Origin: Austropuccinia psidii | Lineage: Eukaryota > Basidiomycota > Pucciniomycetes > Pucciniales > Sphaerophragmiaceae | Direction: 5' to 3' | Assembly (NCBI GenBank): GCA_023105745.1 | Contig: JALGQZ010000002.1 | Location: 80,617,785 to 80,681,784, forward strand | Length of the DNA stretch: 64,000 bases | In this document: positions 42,931-55,008 of the stretch, piece by piece | How the letters are laid out: every line of letters starts with the position of its first letter | How positions within the stretch are numbered: the stretch's first letter is position 1 | Notes under the pieces: model-generated | The model's database searches: none | The model's input: only the letters and a program-made list of their open reading frames with translations | Told to the model about the DNA's origin: nothing | Program-made: the position numbers and the translations under genes

Positions 42931-45426
42931 TTATTTTTCAGGTTTTCTTTCATGTCTGAACCTTCTTAGTAGCTTATCAGCATTTGTTATATCTTTCTCA
43001 AGTAGCCATTCATCTTCTTGAGTTGAATTTCTATACCTTACAAGGTATTCCCTTTCTTTTTTGTTTCTTGTCCTTCTTTCTTTAAGGACTTTTACTATTT
43101 TCTTTTCCTCTCCTTCTTCCAAGGGGGGAATCTCAAGTGGGGGTTTATTTCTTAGTGGAAATAACTCCTTGTCACTTGAACTGTAAGGTTTTATCAGACT
43201 TACAGGGAAGGTTGGGTGTTTGTTCATTAGTTCACCTGTGAGTTCTAATTGCACAGCATTGGGTCCATGAAGTGCTTTTATCATAAATGGTCCTGCAAAG
43301 GAATCTTTCAATTTCTTTGGGCCTTTTATGTTATTGAAATTAAGGGTTGATACCAAGCCCAAGTCTCCTATTTTGAAATCAGGTGGCTTATGACTTTTAT
43401 CCCATCTTTCTTTTGCATATTTAAAAGAGTCTTGCATGCATCTGTTTGCATGGTGTCTTGCTTTGTCAAGCATTATCTTGAAACTGCTTGCTGTTGGATG
43501 TATATCCACTAAGTCCTTTTTGAGGGTATCATAAGGAAGTCTTGGATTCCAACCTTTCTCTGGCATTGCTGGTGTTTTGCCAGTAGAAGAATGGATTGAT
43601 GTCTTATATGCCAATTCAAGTGCTGGTATTAGTGTACACCAATCATGGGTAAAACCATCAGAATCTTTGAATTCTAGCCCATAAGCACAGAATCTTCTGA
43701 TCATATCCTCTAGGGTCTGTATCATTCTTTCTGCTAAACCATCAGTTTGAGGATGATAAGCTGTTGAGAATGATAACTTTGTCCCAAACAAGTTATGGAG
43801 ATTTGTCCATAATGCTGAAGTGAACTTTGGGTCTCTGTCACTTATAATATTTTGGAATAAGCCTGTGTGGCTAATGACTTTATTCCATATCATTATGGCT
43901 GTATCCATAGCTGTGTCATCTTTATGACATGGTAAGAACATGGGAGTTTTACTGTACCTGTTAACTAACACTAGGCATGCATTATAACTCCTGTCTCCTC
44001 CTGGAGGTAAGGCTGTTACCCAATCCATATGAACTATTTCCCATGGGGATTTTGGTTCTTGGATTTGGATCATCATTCCAAATTTCTTTCCTGTGGCTCT
44101 GTTGGCTTTTTGACATCTGTCACAGGTTTGGCAGTACTCTGCAACATCTTTCTTCCAATTTGGCCACCAAGAGCAGGTTTTCACCCTCTCTATTGTCCTA
44201 TCTTCTGGGAGATGTCCAGATGCAACACTATCATGACACTCATGTAAAATAGTGTTTATTAGTTTTCTGTCTGTTAAGGCCATAACATATGTGTGTTTTG
44301 TTCTATGGTAAAGGATTCCATCAAGGAGGTGAAATCTTCCTTCATCATATGCCTTTTTCCATATTTCATCTAGTTTTGATGAAAGTGATTGATCTTTGCA
44401 GTCTTTCATTAGAAGTTGGCTTAAGATATGGCAATTTTTGTCTTTCTTATAGCTTTCTTTAACTTGGTTAAAGAATTCTGTGCCAATGTCTGTAACACAT
44501 ATTCCTTCTATATGGTGCTCTTCTTGTGGTACCCATGCTGGATTGTCAGGGGTATTTGCTAGAGCCCATCTGCTGAGTCCATCTGCATTTTTGTGAATAT
44601 TTCCAGATTTATGAACAATAGTCATATTTCCTCTATATTCCTGGATAGCAATTTGCCATCTCAGCATATGTCTATTTGGAGTCTTCATATTTAATAGTGA
44701 TTTAACAGCATTACAGTCTGTGATTACATCAAATACTGTGCCATCCAAATAATAATGCAGTTTTTCTGAAGCCCACACTAGGCATAAGCATTCCATTTGG
44801 CTTGCTCCATACCTTGCTTCTGTTGGCTTTATTTGCCTTGAAATGAAACAAATTGGTCCTTCCACTGGTTTATCATTGATAATTTGTGTTTGGTGAAGTG
44901 CAGCACCTAGTCCTTCTCCACAAGCATCAATGTACAGTTTGAAGGGTAGTTTCCAATCTGGCATTAGAAGAAATGGGGCATTTGTTAAGGAATTTTTCAA
45001 TTCTGCATATGCATTGACTCTTTCTTCTGTCATCTCATAGACTGTTTGTTGGTCACATAGCTTATACAAGGATTTAGCAATCTTTGCAAAGTCCTTTATA
45101 TGCTGTCTATAGTAACCAGCAAATCCTAGAAATGATTGCATTTCTTTTTTGGTTTGAGGCATTGGTTTAAGTAGTACTGCTGCTACTTTATTTTTGTCTA
45201 TGCCTAGACTAAGTCCAGATACCACATGTCCTAGTGCTTTCAATTCACTATATGCAAAATGACACTTTTTCAAGGAAATTTTCATATTCACTTGGACTAT
45301 TTTCTGTAGTACCCTTTCTAGTCTTGTAAGGTGATTTTCCCAAGTTTCTGAGCAAACTATAATATCATCAATATAGATAATTAACCATCCTTCTGATAAT
45401 TCTTCAGGAAATATGGTATTCATCAT
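42931..45426 (-). CDS. A1 Pol, second part: RT palm to integrase tail
   Basis: 831 open codons continuing the gag-pol frame after a one-base frameshift. Begins [14 protein letters not shown] and includes the YIDDIIVC catalytic box (~residue 22). RNase H has [14 protein letters not shown] (~190). The integrase zinc domain reads [16 protein letters not shown]...CDRCQKAN. The catalytic core has Asp in HMDWVTA, Asp in SDRDPK and Glu in ERMIQTLED; then [13 protein letters not shown] and the chromodomain-like [10 protein letters not shown]...DEWLLEKDI. No internal stop. It lacks the WKGY signature seen in lineage B. It is not expected to be translated alone, because it depends on the upstream frame. 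Confidence 0.93.
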   Translation of the reverse strand: MMNTIFPEELSEGWLIIYIDDIIVCSETWENHLTRLERVLQKIVQVNMKISLKKCHFAYSELKALGHVVSGLSLGIDKNKVAAVLLKPMPQTKKEMQSFLGFAGYYRQHIKDFAKIAKSLYKLCDQQTVYEMTEERVNAYAELKNSLTNAPFLLMPDWKLPFKLYIDACGEGLGAALHQTQIINDKPVEGPICFISRQIKPTEARYGASQMECLCLVWASEKLHYYLDGTVFDVITDCNAVKSLLNMKTPNRHMLRWQIAIQEYRGNMTIVHKSGNIHKNADGLSRWALANTPDNPAWVPQEEHHIEGICVTDIGTEFFNQVKESYKKDKNCHILSQLLMKDCKDQSLSSKLDEIWKKAYDEGRFHLLDGILYHRTKHTYVMALTDRKLINTILHECHDSVASGHLPEDRTIERVKTCSWWPNWKKDVAEYCQTCDRCQKANRATGKKFGMMIQIQEPKSPWEIVHMDWVTALPPGGDRSYNACLVLVNRYSKTPMFLPCHKDDTAMDTAIMIWNKVISHTGLFQNIISDRDPKFTSALWTNLHNLFGTKLSFSTAYHPQTDGLAERMIQTLEDMIRRFCAYGLEFKDSDGFTHDWCTLIPALELAYKTSIHSSTGKTPAMPEKGWNPRLPYDTLKKDLVDIHPTASSFKIMLDKARHHANRCMQDSFKYAKERWDKSHKPPDFKIGDLGLVSTLNFNNIKGPKKLKDSFAGPFMIKALHGPNAVQLELTGELMNKHPTFPVSLIKPYSSSDKELFPLRNKPPLEIPPLEEGEEKKIVKVLKERRTRNKKEREYLVRYRNSTQEDEWLLEKDITNADKLLRRFRHERKPEK

Positions 45427-48400
45427 TCTTTGATAATGGGAAGGTGCATTTTTTTATCCCAAATGGCATTCTTAAGTATTCAAAAATTCCACAATGGACT
45501 ATTATTCTTAGTAGTTTCTTGGCATTGTCTGTTAAGACATTTTTATGAAAACCCTTAAGAGCATCCATAGCTGTGATGAACTTAGCTTGTGACAATTGGG
45601 TCAATGTCTCATGGATTCTGGGTATTGGATATCTGTCTGGAATGGTATAGGTGTTCAGGGCTCTGAAGTCTCCTACCATCCTTGATTTTCCATTATGCCA
45701 AGTTATAATGACAGGTGTAGTAACTTCTACTTGTTCATTATGTCCAACCTTTCTTAATACTCCAAGGTCCATTAATTCTTTAATGTGCACCTCTAAGGCT
45801 TCTCTAGCTCTTGGACTGGCTGGATAAGCAGGTCTTCTTAATAAAGGTGGGTAAGGTTTTTCTACATTAAGAATTATATCCACTTCATGTCCAATTATGG
45901 CACCTAGTGGTTCTTTGTCAGTTGCAAAGGCATTTTTGTACTTAAATAAGAGGTCAATCAATTTTTCTTTCATTTTTTCTGTTAATTCTTGATTGAATTT
46001 TGCCTCTTTAAGTTGTTCAGATATAAAAATTTCCTTTTCTGGAATTTTTTCTTCCTTCTTAATAGCTGTGATTTGTTTTTTGTTATTTAAGAAGGCAAAC
46101 TTTTGTCTTTTGTTATCCCCTATGGTAAAATATCTATCTTTTTGGTTGGAGATATCTATACCATAGATTGATAAGTAGTCATTCCCGAGTATGAAATGAT
46201 TACTAGTACAGTTGTCCATTACTACAAACTCTACTTTAATTCTGACACATTGTGAGGGATGAGGAAAAATTAGTGTTAAATCAATTATTCCAAGGGGCTT
46301 CATGCTCTCACTTGCACTACTAAATTTGACACCTTGTATTGGCATAAGCTTTTCTTGCCAGTTTGGGACAATGGTTTTTAAATAACTTTTGCCAACACAA
46401 GTGCAATATGCTCCTGTATCCAAGTTAACTTTTCCTTCTTGGTTATCAACCATAACAATACTTATACTTGATTTTCCAGCTGTATATCCCATTCCTCTTG
46501 CAGGTTTGGTTCTATACATTTTGGCATCTTGTATGTTTGTCAGGTTTGTGTCAGATGTTCCAATTTGTGGTAAGTTTGAATTAACATCCACTACTTCATA
46601 AATTAAGTCAATATTATTAATTTGTGCATTAATTATATTGATTTCATCACTTTCAGAGCTTTCTGACTCTTCTGTCTCTTTTTCAGAGTCAGATTCCTCT
46701 TCTTTGTCATTGTGGCTTTCTGTTTCCACAATTTCATTAATCTTTGCTTTTTTAAGGCAATTATTGGCTAAGTGTCCAATACCTCCACATTTATGGCATT
46801 TTCTTTGCTCATTATTGTTGGATGTATTGGGCTTAAAGGGTTCTTTTGATTTATCTTTTTTGATAAATGGTTTATTTGGGCTTTTAATGTCCAATTTTTT
46901 CCAAGTCCTGCCAGTTTTTGTTCTTGTCACTATATCTTCTAGTGCATTTATATACTCTTCTGTGGAGCATGGTTCTATACACCTGCTTCTTAGGGCATGT
47001 TCTAGTTCCCCTCCACATTTTTTAAGTATTTTCATGTGCACCATCTTTTGTGACATTTCTGGGTACAGTGCATTAAGCCTTTCAACTTGTTTCAAGAACG
47101 AAGTTAAAGGTTTGTCTTTCTCTGGGTCAAAGAAAGAGTTTTCAAATGCATTTTCTATTTTATACCTCCAGGCATCATTTGCCGACTTGGTGATTATTTC
47201 TTGTTTCCACCAAGACCAGGTATTTTTACCATTTGTTTGTCTTATGCCATAATACCATCTTTTTGCAGATTTCTCAAATAATGAATGTAATCTTGCAGTG
47301 ATTAATTCATCTGGTATGGCATAGTCTTCTTGTAACATGTCAATTGTTTTAATAAATGACATGTGGTCATATTCACCTTCTCCTGTGAATGTTGGCCATT
47401 CTTTCAATTGAGGTGCTTCCTTCATTAAGACTTGGTTATTATCTTGGTGACTCAAGTCTGTTATGAAAGGATTTGACAATTCCTCTTTTGTTTTAACAGG
47501 GCTTCTTATATGAGAAAATGGTGTTGATAACTTTGGCATATTTAAATTAGCCTCATTAATTTTATCCATTTTTTCAGTGATAAGCCTTATCTCACTTTGA
47601 ATATCATCTTTCAGATGCATTCTTGCTTCATCACTTTTTTCCACATGGTTCAAAAGTAATTTTTGGTGTGATGAAGTCTTTTCTTCAAATTTTTCTACAG
47701 AAATACTTAATTTATTTAATTTTTCTGTAAGATTGTCAATACTCACATCATAATTGATTTTCAAAGTTTTGTCTTTGATAGCTTTTATGTATTTATACAA
47801 TTCTTGTTGTCCTTGTATTAATTTTTGAGTATTGTCAATTAAATTCTTTGGTTTATTATTTTCAACAATAAACTTAATGTTGTCAATTTCTTTCTTGTTT
47901 TGCACAACAATTCTTGTTAAAGAAGATAAATTGTTATTTATTTCTTGTAGTGATAATAAACTATCTTTAATTTCTTTTAGAGGTAATATACTATTTTTAA
48001 TTTCTGTTAAAGTATTTACAACATCTTTGGACAAGGTTATTTCTTTGGGAAATGAGGTTGTCTCATTCTTTGCTCTTCCTTGTCCTTGAATTCCATCAAG
48101 TTTCTGGCCATGTTGAAAACATTGTCCATGGCATCCTTTTGGATTCTTGGGATTCTGTAGCTTGGGGAATATGGTTTCCTCCAATGCTTTTTCTTGTTCT
48201 TCTTCCCTTCTTGGGGAAGTGGGTTGGCTTGGGGCTTGCTGGTAGAAGCTACTGGGGCTTCTTCCTTGGTTGCCTCCCTCTTTTTGGCATGGTAGTCCTT
48301 GATTTTTTTGATTTGAGGTTTGGATGACAGTGGATTCCATCCATTGGAGTATTTCACTATCTCCTCCTCTTTGAGGAACTTTTTCAGGATGTGCCAGGAG

Positions 48401-48730
48401 TTCATCACTCCTTGGTGTATTTGAGGCAACATTTCCCAATCTTTGTCCTTGTACACTGTGCAATACTGCTTGTACTCGCTCATGTAGATGTCTATTTGAG
48501 CCCTCTGAATGTGATTTGTACCTGTTTGAGTTACTCATACTTAGTTCTAATTCAGGCTCAGATATCATGGGCATTTCTGGGACTTGCCTTTGGGATAAGG
48601 CACTTCCTTGTGTGGATTCTGTTCCACTGGGGATATTGCCCTTTCTTTTCCCTTTTGAGGGATCAATTCTACCTCTGAGTCCAGCTCCATCTGATTGGAT
48701 GGAGTATTGGGAACCTCTTCTGGTAGTCAT
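45404..48730 (-). CDS. A1 Gag-protease-RT (N-terminal part of gag-pol)
   Basis: 1108 codons. Residues 1-220 are low-complexity Ser/Gln/Lys-rich, overlapped by another ORF. A long coiled-coil-like region (~230-400) follows with repeated E-I-K-N and N-L-T-E-K-L patterns, then the gag core [18 protein letters not shown] (~435), the CCHC knuckle [14 protein letters not shown] (~635), retropepsin [11 protein letters not shown] (~780) and RT fingers to MPFGIK. It then goes out of frame because a poly-A run has 7 rather than 6 bases (45449-45455), and stops at 45404. Restoring phase gives the ORF starting at 45426. The first ATG follows a possible intron. Confidence 0.92.
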   Translation of the reverse strand: MTTRRGSQYSIQSDGAGLRGRIDPSKGKRKGNIPSGTESTQGSALSQRQVPEMPMISEPELELSMSNSNRYKSHSEGSNRHLHERVQAVLHSVQGQRLGNVASNTPRSDELLAHPEKVPQRGGDSEILQWMESTVIQTSNQKNQGLPCQKEGGNQGRSPSSFYQQAPSQPTSPRREEEQEKALEETIFPKLQNPKNPKGCHGQCFQHGQKLDGIQGQGRAKNETTSFPKEITLSKDVVNTLTEIKNSILPLKEIKDSLLSLQEINNNLSSLTRIVVQNKKEIDNIKFIVENNKPKNLIDNTQKLIQGQQELYKYIKAIKDKTLKINYDVSIDNLTEKLNKLSISVEKFEEKTSSHQKLLLNHVEKSDEARMHLKDDIQSEIRLITEKMDKINEANLNMPKLSTPFSHIRSPVKTKEELSNPFITDLSHQDNNQVLMKEAPQLKEWPTFTGEGEYDHMSFIKTIDMLQEDYAIPDELITARLHSLFEKSAKRWYYGIRQTNGKNTWSWWKQEIITKSANDAWRYKIENAFENSFFDPEKDKPLTSFLKQVERLNALYPEMSQKMVHMKILKKCGGELEHALRSRCIEPCSTEEYINALEDIVTRTKTGRTWKKLDIKSPNKPFIKKDKSKEPFKPNTSNNNEQRKCHKCGGIGHLANNCLKKAKINEIVETESHNDKEEESDSEKETEESESSESDEINIINAQINNIDLIYEVVDVNSNLPQIGTSDTNLTNIQDAKMYRTKPARGMGYTAGKSSISIVMVDNQEGKVNLDTGAYCTCVGKSYLKTIVPNWQEKLMPIQGVKFSSASESMKPLGIIDLTLIFPHPSQCVRIKVEFVVMDNCTSNHFILGNDYLSIYGIDISNQKDRYFTIGDNKRQKFAFLNNKKQITAIKKEEKIPEKEIFISEQLKEAKFNQELTEKMKEKLIDLLFKYKNAFATDKEPLGAIIGHEVDIILNVEKPYPPLLRRPAYPASPRAREALEVHIKELMDLGVLRKVGHNEQVEVTTPVIITWHNGKSRMVGDFRALNTYTIPDRYPIPRIHETLTQLSQAKFITAMDALKGFHKNVLTDNAKKLLRIIVHCGIFEYLRMPFGIKKCTFPLSKNDEYHIS
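48037..48483 (-). CDS. A1 ORF1: GWNP-motif ORF overlapping gag
   Basis: 148 codons from ATG 48483, fully inside the 5' part of gag-pol and one base out of phase; moving from this frame to gag-pol is a -1 shift. It contains [17 protein letters not shown] near residue 47 and a basic segment [15 protein letters not shown]. It resembles the A3 ORF1 around GWNP and in the basic tail. The frame is open about 17 codons upstream of the ATG. Which of the two overlapping frames is the ancestral protein is not settled. Function unknown. Confidence 0.55.
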   Translation of the reverse strand: MSEYKQYCTVYKDKDWEMLPQIHQGVMNSWHILKKFLKEEEIVKYSNGWNPLSSKPQIKKIKDYHAKKREATKEEAPVASTSKPQANPLPQEGKKNKKKHWRKPYSPSYRIPRIQKDAMDNVFNMARNLMEFKDKEEQRMRQPHFPKK

Positions 48731-49028
48731 AATTAAAGAATAAGAAAAAATAAAAGTATTTTAGAATAAAAATTCTTTTATGGCAATTATAAAAGAGGTG
48801 CTCACCTTCAGAGTCTTGAATGGTGGGTCCTGGAAAGTCTAATTTCTTAGCTTTCTTTCTTTTGGTGATAACTGGTGTTGGAGAACTTTGACAAGTTTCT
48901 TCCATCAACCTCTCAATAGTAGCTTGGCTGTCTTCTGTTGGGTTATCTTCAAACACTAAAAAAGACAAATAAATATAAGTCTTTTCATAAGAAGTGTTTT
49001 TTTTTGGCAAGATATGGCAATTTTCCAC
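48565..49028 (-). other. A1 small spliced upstream coding exons (candidate)
   Basis: A coding-looking exon (48957-48806, PTEDSQATIERLMEETCQ and VITKRKKAKKLDFPG) is bounded by TTTTTAG upstream and a GTGAGC donor at 48805. Splicing to the AG at 48721-48720 removes 86 bp and continues in the ORF1 phase ([18 protein letters not shown]) to a TGA at 48567-48565. If splicing is skipped, the ATG at 48730 of gag-pol lies inside the intron. This is inference from splice-like signals only. Confidence 0.4.
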
Positions 49029-49463
49029 GTAGAAATTGCTTTATATCTTAAAATAATTGAAATAAATAAAGAAATGAATAAAAATGAATAAAAATAACTT
49101 TTTTTTTATTGGTTTTTAATATTTTTTAATATTTTTTTTTTTTTTTTTTTTATTTTTAAGGAATAAAATAAAAAATGAATATGATTCTTATAAAATTAAA
49201 TTATAATAAGATTATTTTTAATTTATAAAATATCTTTTTTAATCACTAGAGTCACTCAAAGAAAGTTCTTGCAAGTCTAAGGATGTGAAAAACCACGTGT
49301 AAGACAGTAAAATTGCTTTCCAAATGCCTCAATAGCTTTTAAAATCAATAAAATATAAAATTATTATATAATTTATGATTATAAATATAATTTATTATTG
49401 GATAAACCCAAATAGAATCTTTTTAAAGGTTGGTTAAGTAAATATCACGGCCAGACCCCCAAA
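49029..49463 (-). other. A1 leader and primer-binding site
   Basis: Next to the 5' LTR on the minus strand: TTTGGGGGTCTGGCCGTGAT (49463-49444), almost the same as the A3 site. The leader also has a 20-base T run on the plus strand (49132-49151) and is very AT-rich. No ORF. Confidence 0.6.
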
Positions 49464-51468
49464 TGTAAGGTTTGACTATGAAACAATAAGTAAAAATTAC
49501 TAATTTATTACTTATTGTACTCTGGATGTCCTTATAAATTGAATAAATAAGATTAAAAATATAATAATAATAAATAATTATTATTATTATGGCGTAAAAT
49601 AATTATATTATTAAATAAATATAATAATATAATATAATAAATAAATATATTAATATAAAATAATTAATATATTAAAAAGCTCTTTATTATTGTTACCAAC
49701 AAATAATAAAGGCATAAAAAATTGTTTTTTATTAATAAAAAACAATTTATAACAATAATTTTTTTAATATTAAAGTTATAAATTAATATAAATACTATTT
49801 ATATTAATTAAAGAGTTATCAAGAGAGTAATAATAGAGAAATTATTATAATAAGAGAAAATAACCTACTTTTAACACTTAATATAATAATTTTGAAGTAT
49901 TTTACGCCAAAAAATATAAATACAACTTTTTCAAATTGTATTTACAATAAAAATAAAGAAAATTACAAATTATTCTGGATTTTTACGTGGAAATGAGTTT
50001 TGAGAGAGATATTTAACAAAAACAATTAAATAAATGATTTAATCACGTCAAAATGGATGATTATAGCAAGGAGGTCTTTGGTCTTTAATAATATAATGCT
50101 TTTATATATAAAGAATAAAGAAATTACCTTTTGATTTAATTGATTTAATGTTTTTGATGCATCTGAGGGGAAAATAGAGTAAAAAGAGCTCTATTTATAG
50201 TAAATACCTCCCTCCTAGAGTCCAACAGGCTTCTAGTAGATGTTAACTGATCATATCCACTGGAATTGATCAATATTTTAAGGTTTGAGGGTGATTACAT
50301 CATGATCAAACCATCTTACATCATTATTACACCATTATTCACAGTTGTCACTATAACTTTACGTTTGATGACATCAGAGGCTTGGCAGAACCCCAAATTT
50401 CGTGGATTTTATTATTTTTAATCATAAACTAATAGTATTCACCAATTTCATCACTCTTATGACTGTTAAACTTAATTTAAGGTTACAGTAGGTGATCATA
50501 ACTGCTCAATTTAAGCTCAAACTTTGATCTTTGATAACTTTTAAGATTTACACGCTACAGCAATTCAGAGAGTGAATTCTGATAGCCTGGCATAACCCTT
50601 TTATGTTTCCAAGAGCTTTTCATTACATCATCAAAACTCTAATTTTGATGATTTTTCTTGTAACTCATCTTTTCTGTTGAAATTCAATATTTTAAACTTC
50701 AAACCTTGATTTCAGGGGGTTATACCCTGAATTTAATAATAAAAATTACATCATTCTTCACGAATGAACTAGTAGAATCCAACTGTATACTTTTTTTTAA
50801 GTTTGGACCACTTTCACAACAAAGTGGTCAACAGCTCTGTTGATTTTTATCAATATTTCATCATAGGTTTTAACCTTGTTTATAATTTGTAAAATAAAGT
50901 TCATATCTGTGTTCTTACAGTAATTACGTGGTAACTTTATTTTTGGTTCATCATTCTATCATGTATAGTTTAGAAGATATTAGCTATGATCCTTGAATAT
51001 ATGCGTTGACCAAAAAAGTGCATATATTCAGGATAATTCCTTAAGTATTGACTTTGGAAATTAGCTTATTAATTGTTTTATGTGTGGACTTTCGTGGGGA
51101 ACCCACTGGTACAATTTATTTCACATGTTGTTTCATTGACTTCTGAGATAAATAGGGTTTTATGGTTTTTATAAGGTATTATACCTTATAATTCATTAAA
51201 TATTAACTTTACAGATATGCCATAAAAATGTTATATGTGTATTTTTCCATGAGGAATCCAATGGTATAGTTTATTTTACATGTTGATTCATTGGTTTTTA
51301 AGTTAAACCAATTTTTGTACCAATTTACGGTATTTTTTGTATATTTAAGTAATTATTTTTAATGTATAATTATTCTAAGTAATTTTAATATAATTATATT
51401 AAAGGTATAATTGTTCTTAATCTTTTTGTGACCTTATTGGGTATGTGGTCATATCTCAAAGGCTCATC
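49464..51468 (-). repeat. A1 5' LTR (type L1)
   Basis: 2005 bp, TGTAAGGTTTGACTATGAAA...CAAAGGCTCATC. It lacks ~20 bp present in the 3' LTR near 40965. The expected terminal CACA reads CATC. The following TTCTA is the target duplication. Confidence 0.93.
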
Positions 51469-52435
51469 TTCTAGCTTTGTCTAGCATTCCCTTGAAGCTA
51501 GCAGCTGTGGGATGTATTTCTATCAAATCCTTCCTCAAGGAATCTTGAGGTAATTTGGGGTTCCATCTCTTTAATAGGTTAGCAGGAGTTTGGTTGGTAC
51601 TGGCATGGATTGATGTTTTATATGCTCATTCCAGTGCTTGCAACAGAGTGCACCAATCATGGGTAAATCCATCACAATGTTTGAATTCAAGGCCATATGA
51701 ACAAAATCTTCTTACCATATCCTCTAAGCTCTGGATCATCCTTTCAGCTAGACCATCAGCTTGTGGGTGGCAGGCTGTAGAGAAAGACAGCTTGGTGCCA
51801 AATAATTGGTGAAGATTTGTCCATAGTGTTGAAGTGAATTTGGGATCCCTGTCACTAATGATATTTGTAAATATGCCAGTGCATGACACTACTCTATTCC
51901 ATATCAGAGGAGCTGTATCCATGGCTATATCACCTTTGTGACATGGTAAAAATATTGGAGTTTCACTGAATCTGTCTACAATCACTAGGCAAGCATTATA
52001 GCTTCTGTCACCTCCTGGTGGTAGGCCAGCTACCCAATCCATATGGACAATTTCCCAAGGTCTGCTGGGGTCTTGGATTTTCATCATATTTACAAGTCTC
52101 TTGCCAGTGGATTTATTTGCCTTTTGGCATCTGTCACAGATTTTGCAATACTCTGCAACATCTTTCTGCCACATTGGCCACCATATGCAGGTCTTTACCT
52201 TTTCTCTTATTCTGTCTTGAGACAGATGTCCTGAAAAGGGGCTGTCAAGGCATTTGTTTAGTACAAGATTCATTAATGACCTGTCCACAACTGTCATGAC
52301 ACATGTGTGCTTGGTTCTGTGGTAAATTATACCATCCAGTAGGTGAAATATTCCTTCAACACAAGATTCGTTCCATAATTCATCCAAGACATGTATCAGA
52401 GAGTTGTCTTTACAGTATTTGTTAAGTAATTGGAA
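51469..52435 (-). pseudogene. A2b integrase (core and zinc domain)
   Basis: Open as 253 codons from 52387: zinc domain NKCLDSPFSGHLSQDRI...[12 protein letters not shown], core with HMDWVAGLPPGG, SDRDPK and ERMIQSLED, so D, D and E are present. The zinc domain has a Leu where other copies have His (KCLDS versus ECHDS), losing a zinc ligand. It then runs with a frame break near 51620 to 51469 (GMLDKAR), where A1 interrupts it. Confidence 0.88.
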
Positions 52436-53989
52436 TTAGATGCTACAATTTGTATCTTGAGTGTAACTGTTTCTTACTTCTTCAAAGAAGGTGGTATTCA
52501 AGTCTGTAAGACTTACTCCTTCTATTGGGATCTGTGGTGAAGCTTCTTCTGCCACATAAGCAGGATTATCAATATCATTTGGTAATGGCCATCTGTTTAG
52601 TCCATATGCATTTTCATGAACATTCCCATCTTTAAGAACAATAGTCATATTGACCCTGTATTCTTGTATGGCTATTTGCCATCTGAGCATATGTCAGTTA
52701 GGTTTTTTCATGTTCAAAACTGATTTCACAGGTGTACAATCTGCTATCACTTCAAAAGCACATCCCTCTAAGAAGAAGTTCAATTTTTCCAAGTCCCAGA
52801 CAAGGCACAGACATTCCATTTGACTTGCCCCATATCTGGCTTCAGTTGGCTTGATTTTACTGGATATGAAACATATGGGTCCTTCCACAGGTTTATCATT
52901 TATGATCTGGACTTGGTGAAGTGCAGCACCCAGCCCATCCCCTGATGAATCAATATACAATTTAAAAGCCAACTTAAAGTCTGGAATCAGTAAGAGTGGA
53001 GCAGTGGTAAATGCTTCTCTTAGAGACTCAAAATATTTGACTCTGTCAACAGTCATTTCAAAAACTGTGTCTTTGTCACACAATTTATAAAGTGTTCTTG
53101 CTATGGATGTAAAAGATTTAATTTGTTGCCTGTAATATCCTGCAAATCCTAAAAATTACTGAATTTCCTTTTTTTTCTGAGGCGTGGGCTTTAGCAATAC
53201 TGCTGGAACTTTGTTTTTGTCAATTCCAATGTACAAAGCAGATACAACATGTCCTAGTGCTTTAAGTTCTTTAAATGCAAAATGAAATTTCTTCAAAGAG
53301 ATTTTCATGTTCACTGATTGAAATTTTGTCAAAACTCTGGACAATCTGTACTTGTGCTCTTCCCAAGTCTTGGAACAGGCAAAAATGTCATCAATGTAAA
53401 TGATTAACCATCCCTCTGAAAGCTCTTCAGAGGAGATTTCATTCATCATTCTTTGGAAATGTGAAGGTGAATTTTTGATACCAAAGGGCATTCTTAAATA
53501 TTCATACACTCCACAATGAACAATGATTCTCAAATATTTTCTTGCTCTTGGTGTCACTACATTTTGAGGGAATCCTTTAAGGGCATCCATAGTGGTTATA
53601 TACACTGCTTGAGATATTTGGGTAAGGGCAATTTGAATTTTTGGTATTGGGTACCTATCTGGAACATTGTAAGTGTTTAGGCCTCTAAAGTCTGCAACCA
53701 TTCCGGATTTTCCATTATGCCATGCCACTATGACTGGTGTAGTTATTTCTACCTCTTCATTGTGGCCAACGTTTCTCATTACACCAAGGTCTAGAAGTTC
53801 TTTGATATGAGTTTCAAGAGCTTCTCTTGACTTGGGACTTGCTGAGTATGCAGGTCTCCTTAATAGTGGTGGATAAGGTCTTTCAATATTAAGAATGATG
53901 TCAGCGTCATGACCAATAATGGCTCCTAGAGGCTCTTTGTCTGAAGCAAATGCTCCTTTGTGGTCATAAAAAAAGGGAAGAAAGTTCAT
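52436..53989 (-). pseudogene. A2b reverse transcriptase / RNase H
   Basis: Three open pieces with frame breaks near 53155, 53085 and 52690. The first (53989-53156) has [29 protein letters not shown] and [16 protein letters not shown], keeping the YIDD box. The second (53083-52694) has [13 protein letters not shown] of RNase H. The third (52690-52436) is the RNase H tail and tether. Confidence 0.88.
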
Positions 53990-54031
53990 TTCATTAGTTA
54001 TCAGTCAGATAAAGGCTTATTTCGGCCTCCT

Positions 54032-54283
54032 TCAACTGTTAAGATTTGAATTTTCCAAATATAAGCTCAGTGGTGATAATTTATTTACTGTAATTTGTCT
54101 TTTCAATGGTAAAAAGGTAAATATTTGATGCTTATTGTGTCCAATAGTAAAGTATCTGTCTTTGTTGTTATGAAATGTTATCCCATATATGATTAAATAG
54201 TCATTTCCTAATATAAAGTGGGTACTACAGCAGTTTTCCATAACAATAAATTCAACTGTTATTCTTAAATTCGAATTAATGTG
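54032..54283 (-). pseudogene. A2b protease C-terminal half
   Basis: Starts at the B3 junction (THINSNLRITVEFIVMENC) and continues with [14 protein letters not shown] and RYFTIGHN. The upstream half, with the catalytic site, is the inverted piece ending at 57491. ATGTG at 54279-54283 is one side of the B3 target duplication. Confidence 0.87.
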
Positions 54284-55008
54284 TGTCACAGGGGCTCTTC
54301 TAAGTGAAGAGGGCCTGGCACTCAGTGAACAGACTTACTTATGGAGGGCTCAGAATAAATACTCAATTGATAAGAGTAATGAAATAAGAGAATAAATTCC
54401 TAGTCATAAAATAATGAGCATTAAAAGATATGAGAGAAAAAACAAAAGCAATAATTAAGAGCCAACCACAAATAATCCTCTGTCACTGTTTCAACCTGTT
54501 CAGAAAAGAGAAAAGGATTAATAAAGGATATGGCCACCAGGACTCTACTGAACAGGTGAGGGAAGGCAAAGACTAACTTAATAATTAATAAAATAACATT
54601 TCTTAATGAGAAACAAAATAATATTAAATAATAAATCCAATATTTTAATTAACTGGGGGAAAAACCCCCAGGTGGGCAAAAGGGGCTTGGTATATGTGAA
54701 AAAGTGCCAGCCTGGAGTTTGAGTGTTGAGAAACCATGATTGTATGATTGAGAAACCTGTATTTGAGATGTGAAACTGTATTGGTGTATCCAATACAGAT
54801 ATTTGAATCAATAAAGGTATTTGCACCTGTATTGAAGGCAGGCCTGTATTTGTTGAATCCTGTATTTGGCTTTTGCCTGTATTGAGCTATATTGAGGGTT
54901 GGAACTGTATTTGGTGAATATTCCATGAAACCCCTTGCTGATTAGGTGTTGGAAGATTTTCCATTAGTAATGAGTGGTAATGCCCTGCCTGTCTCCATGG
55001 CTGTGACA
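54284..55008 (-). repeat. B3 3' LTR (725 bp)
   Basis: TGTCACAGGGGCTCTTC...CCATGGCTGTGACA on the plus strand, the reverse complement of 57492-58216 with few differences and identical length. Preceded by ATGTG. Confidence 0.93.

Larger units (their letters stand above)
40789..51468 (-). mobile_element. A1: near-complete lineage-A retrotransposon inserted in A2b
   Basis: 10,680 bp on the minus strand. 5' LTR 51468-49464, primer-binding site, leader, ORFs, gag-pol 48730-42931, polypurine tract, 3' LTR 42812-40789. A perfect TSD TTCTA lies at 40784-40788 and 51469-51473. The LTRs differ by a ~20-bp indel and scattered substitutions. The outer end of the 5' LTR reads TC instead of CA. One 1-base insertion breaks pol. 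Confidence 0.94.
38428..54283 (-). mobile_element. A2b: lineage-A element interrupted by A1 and by B3
   Basis: Minus-strand relative of A2a. 3' LTR 38428-40229, polypurine tract, integrase tail 40230-40788, then the A1 insertion, then integrase to protease 51469-54283, then the B3 insertion. Its gag/protease part reappears inverted at 56508-57491. The reading frame resumes exactly across A1 (KAR then RHAVRCMED). Confidence 0.9.

Noticed and set aside
42931..48730. Deliberate frameshift between the two A1 pol ORFs
   Set aside because: The break falls inside the RT domain at a homopolymer and destroys a conserved motif. All related copies encode that motif in one frame, so it is a mutation or a sequencing error.
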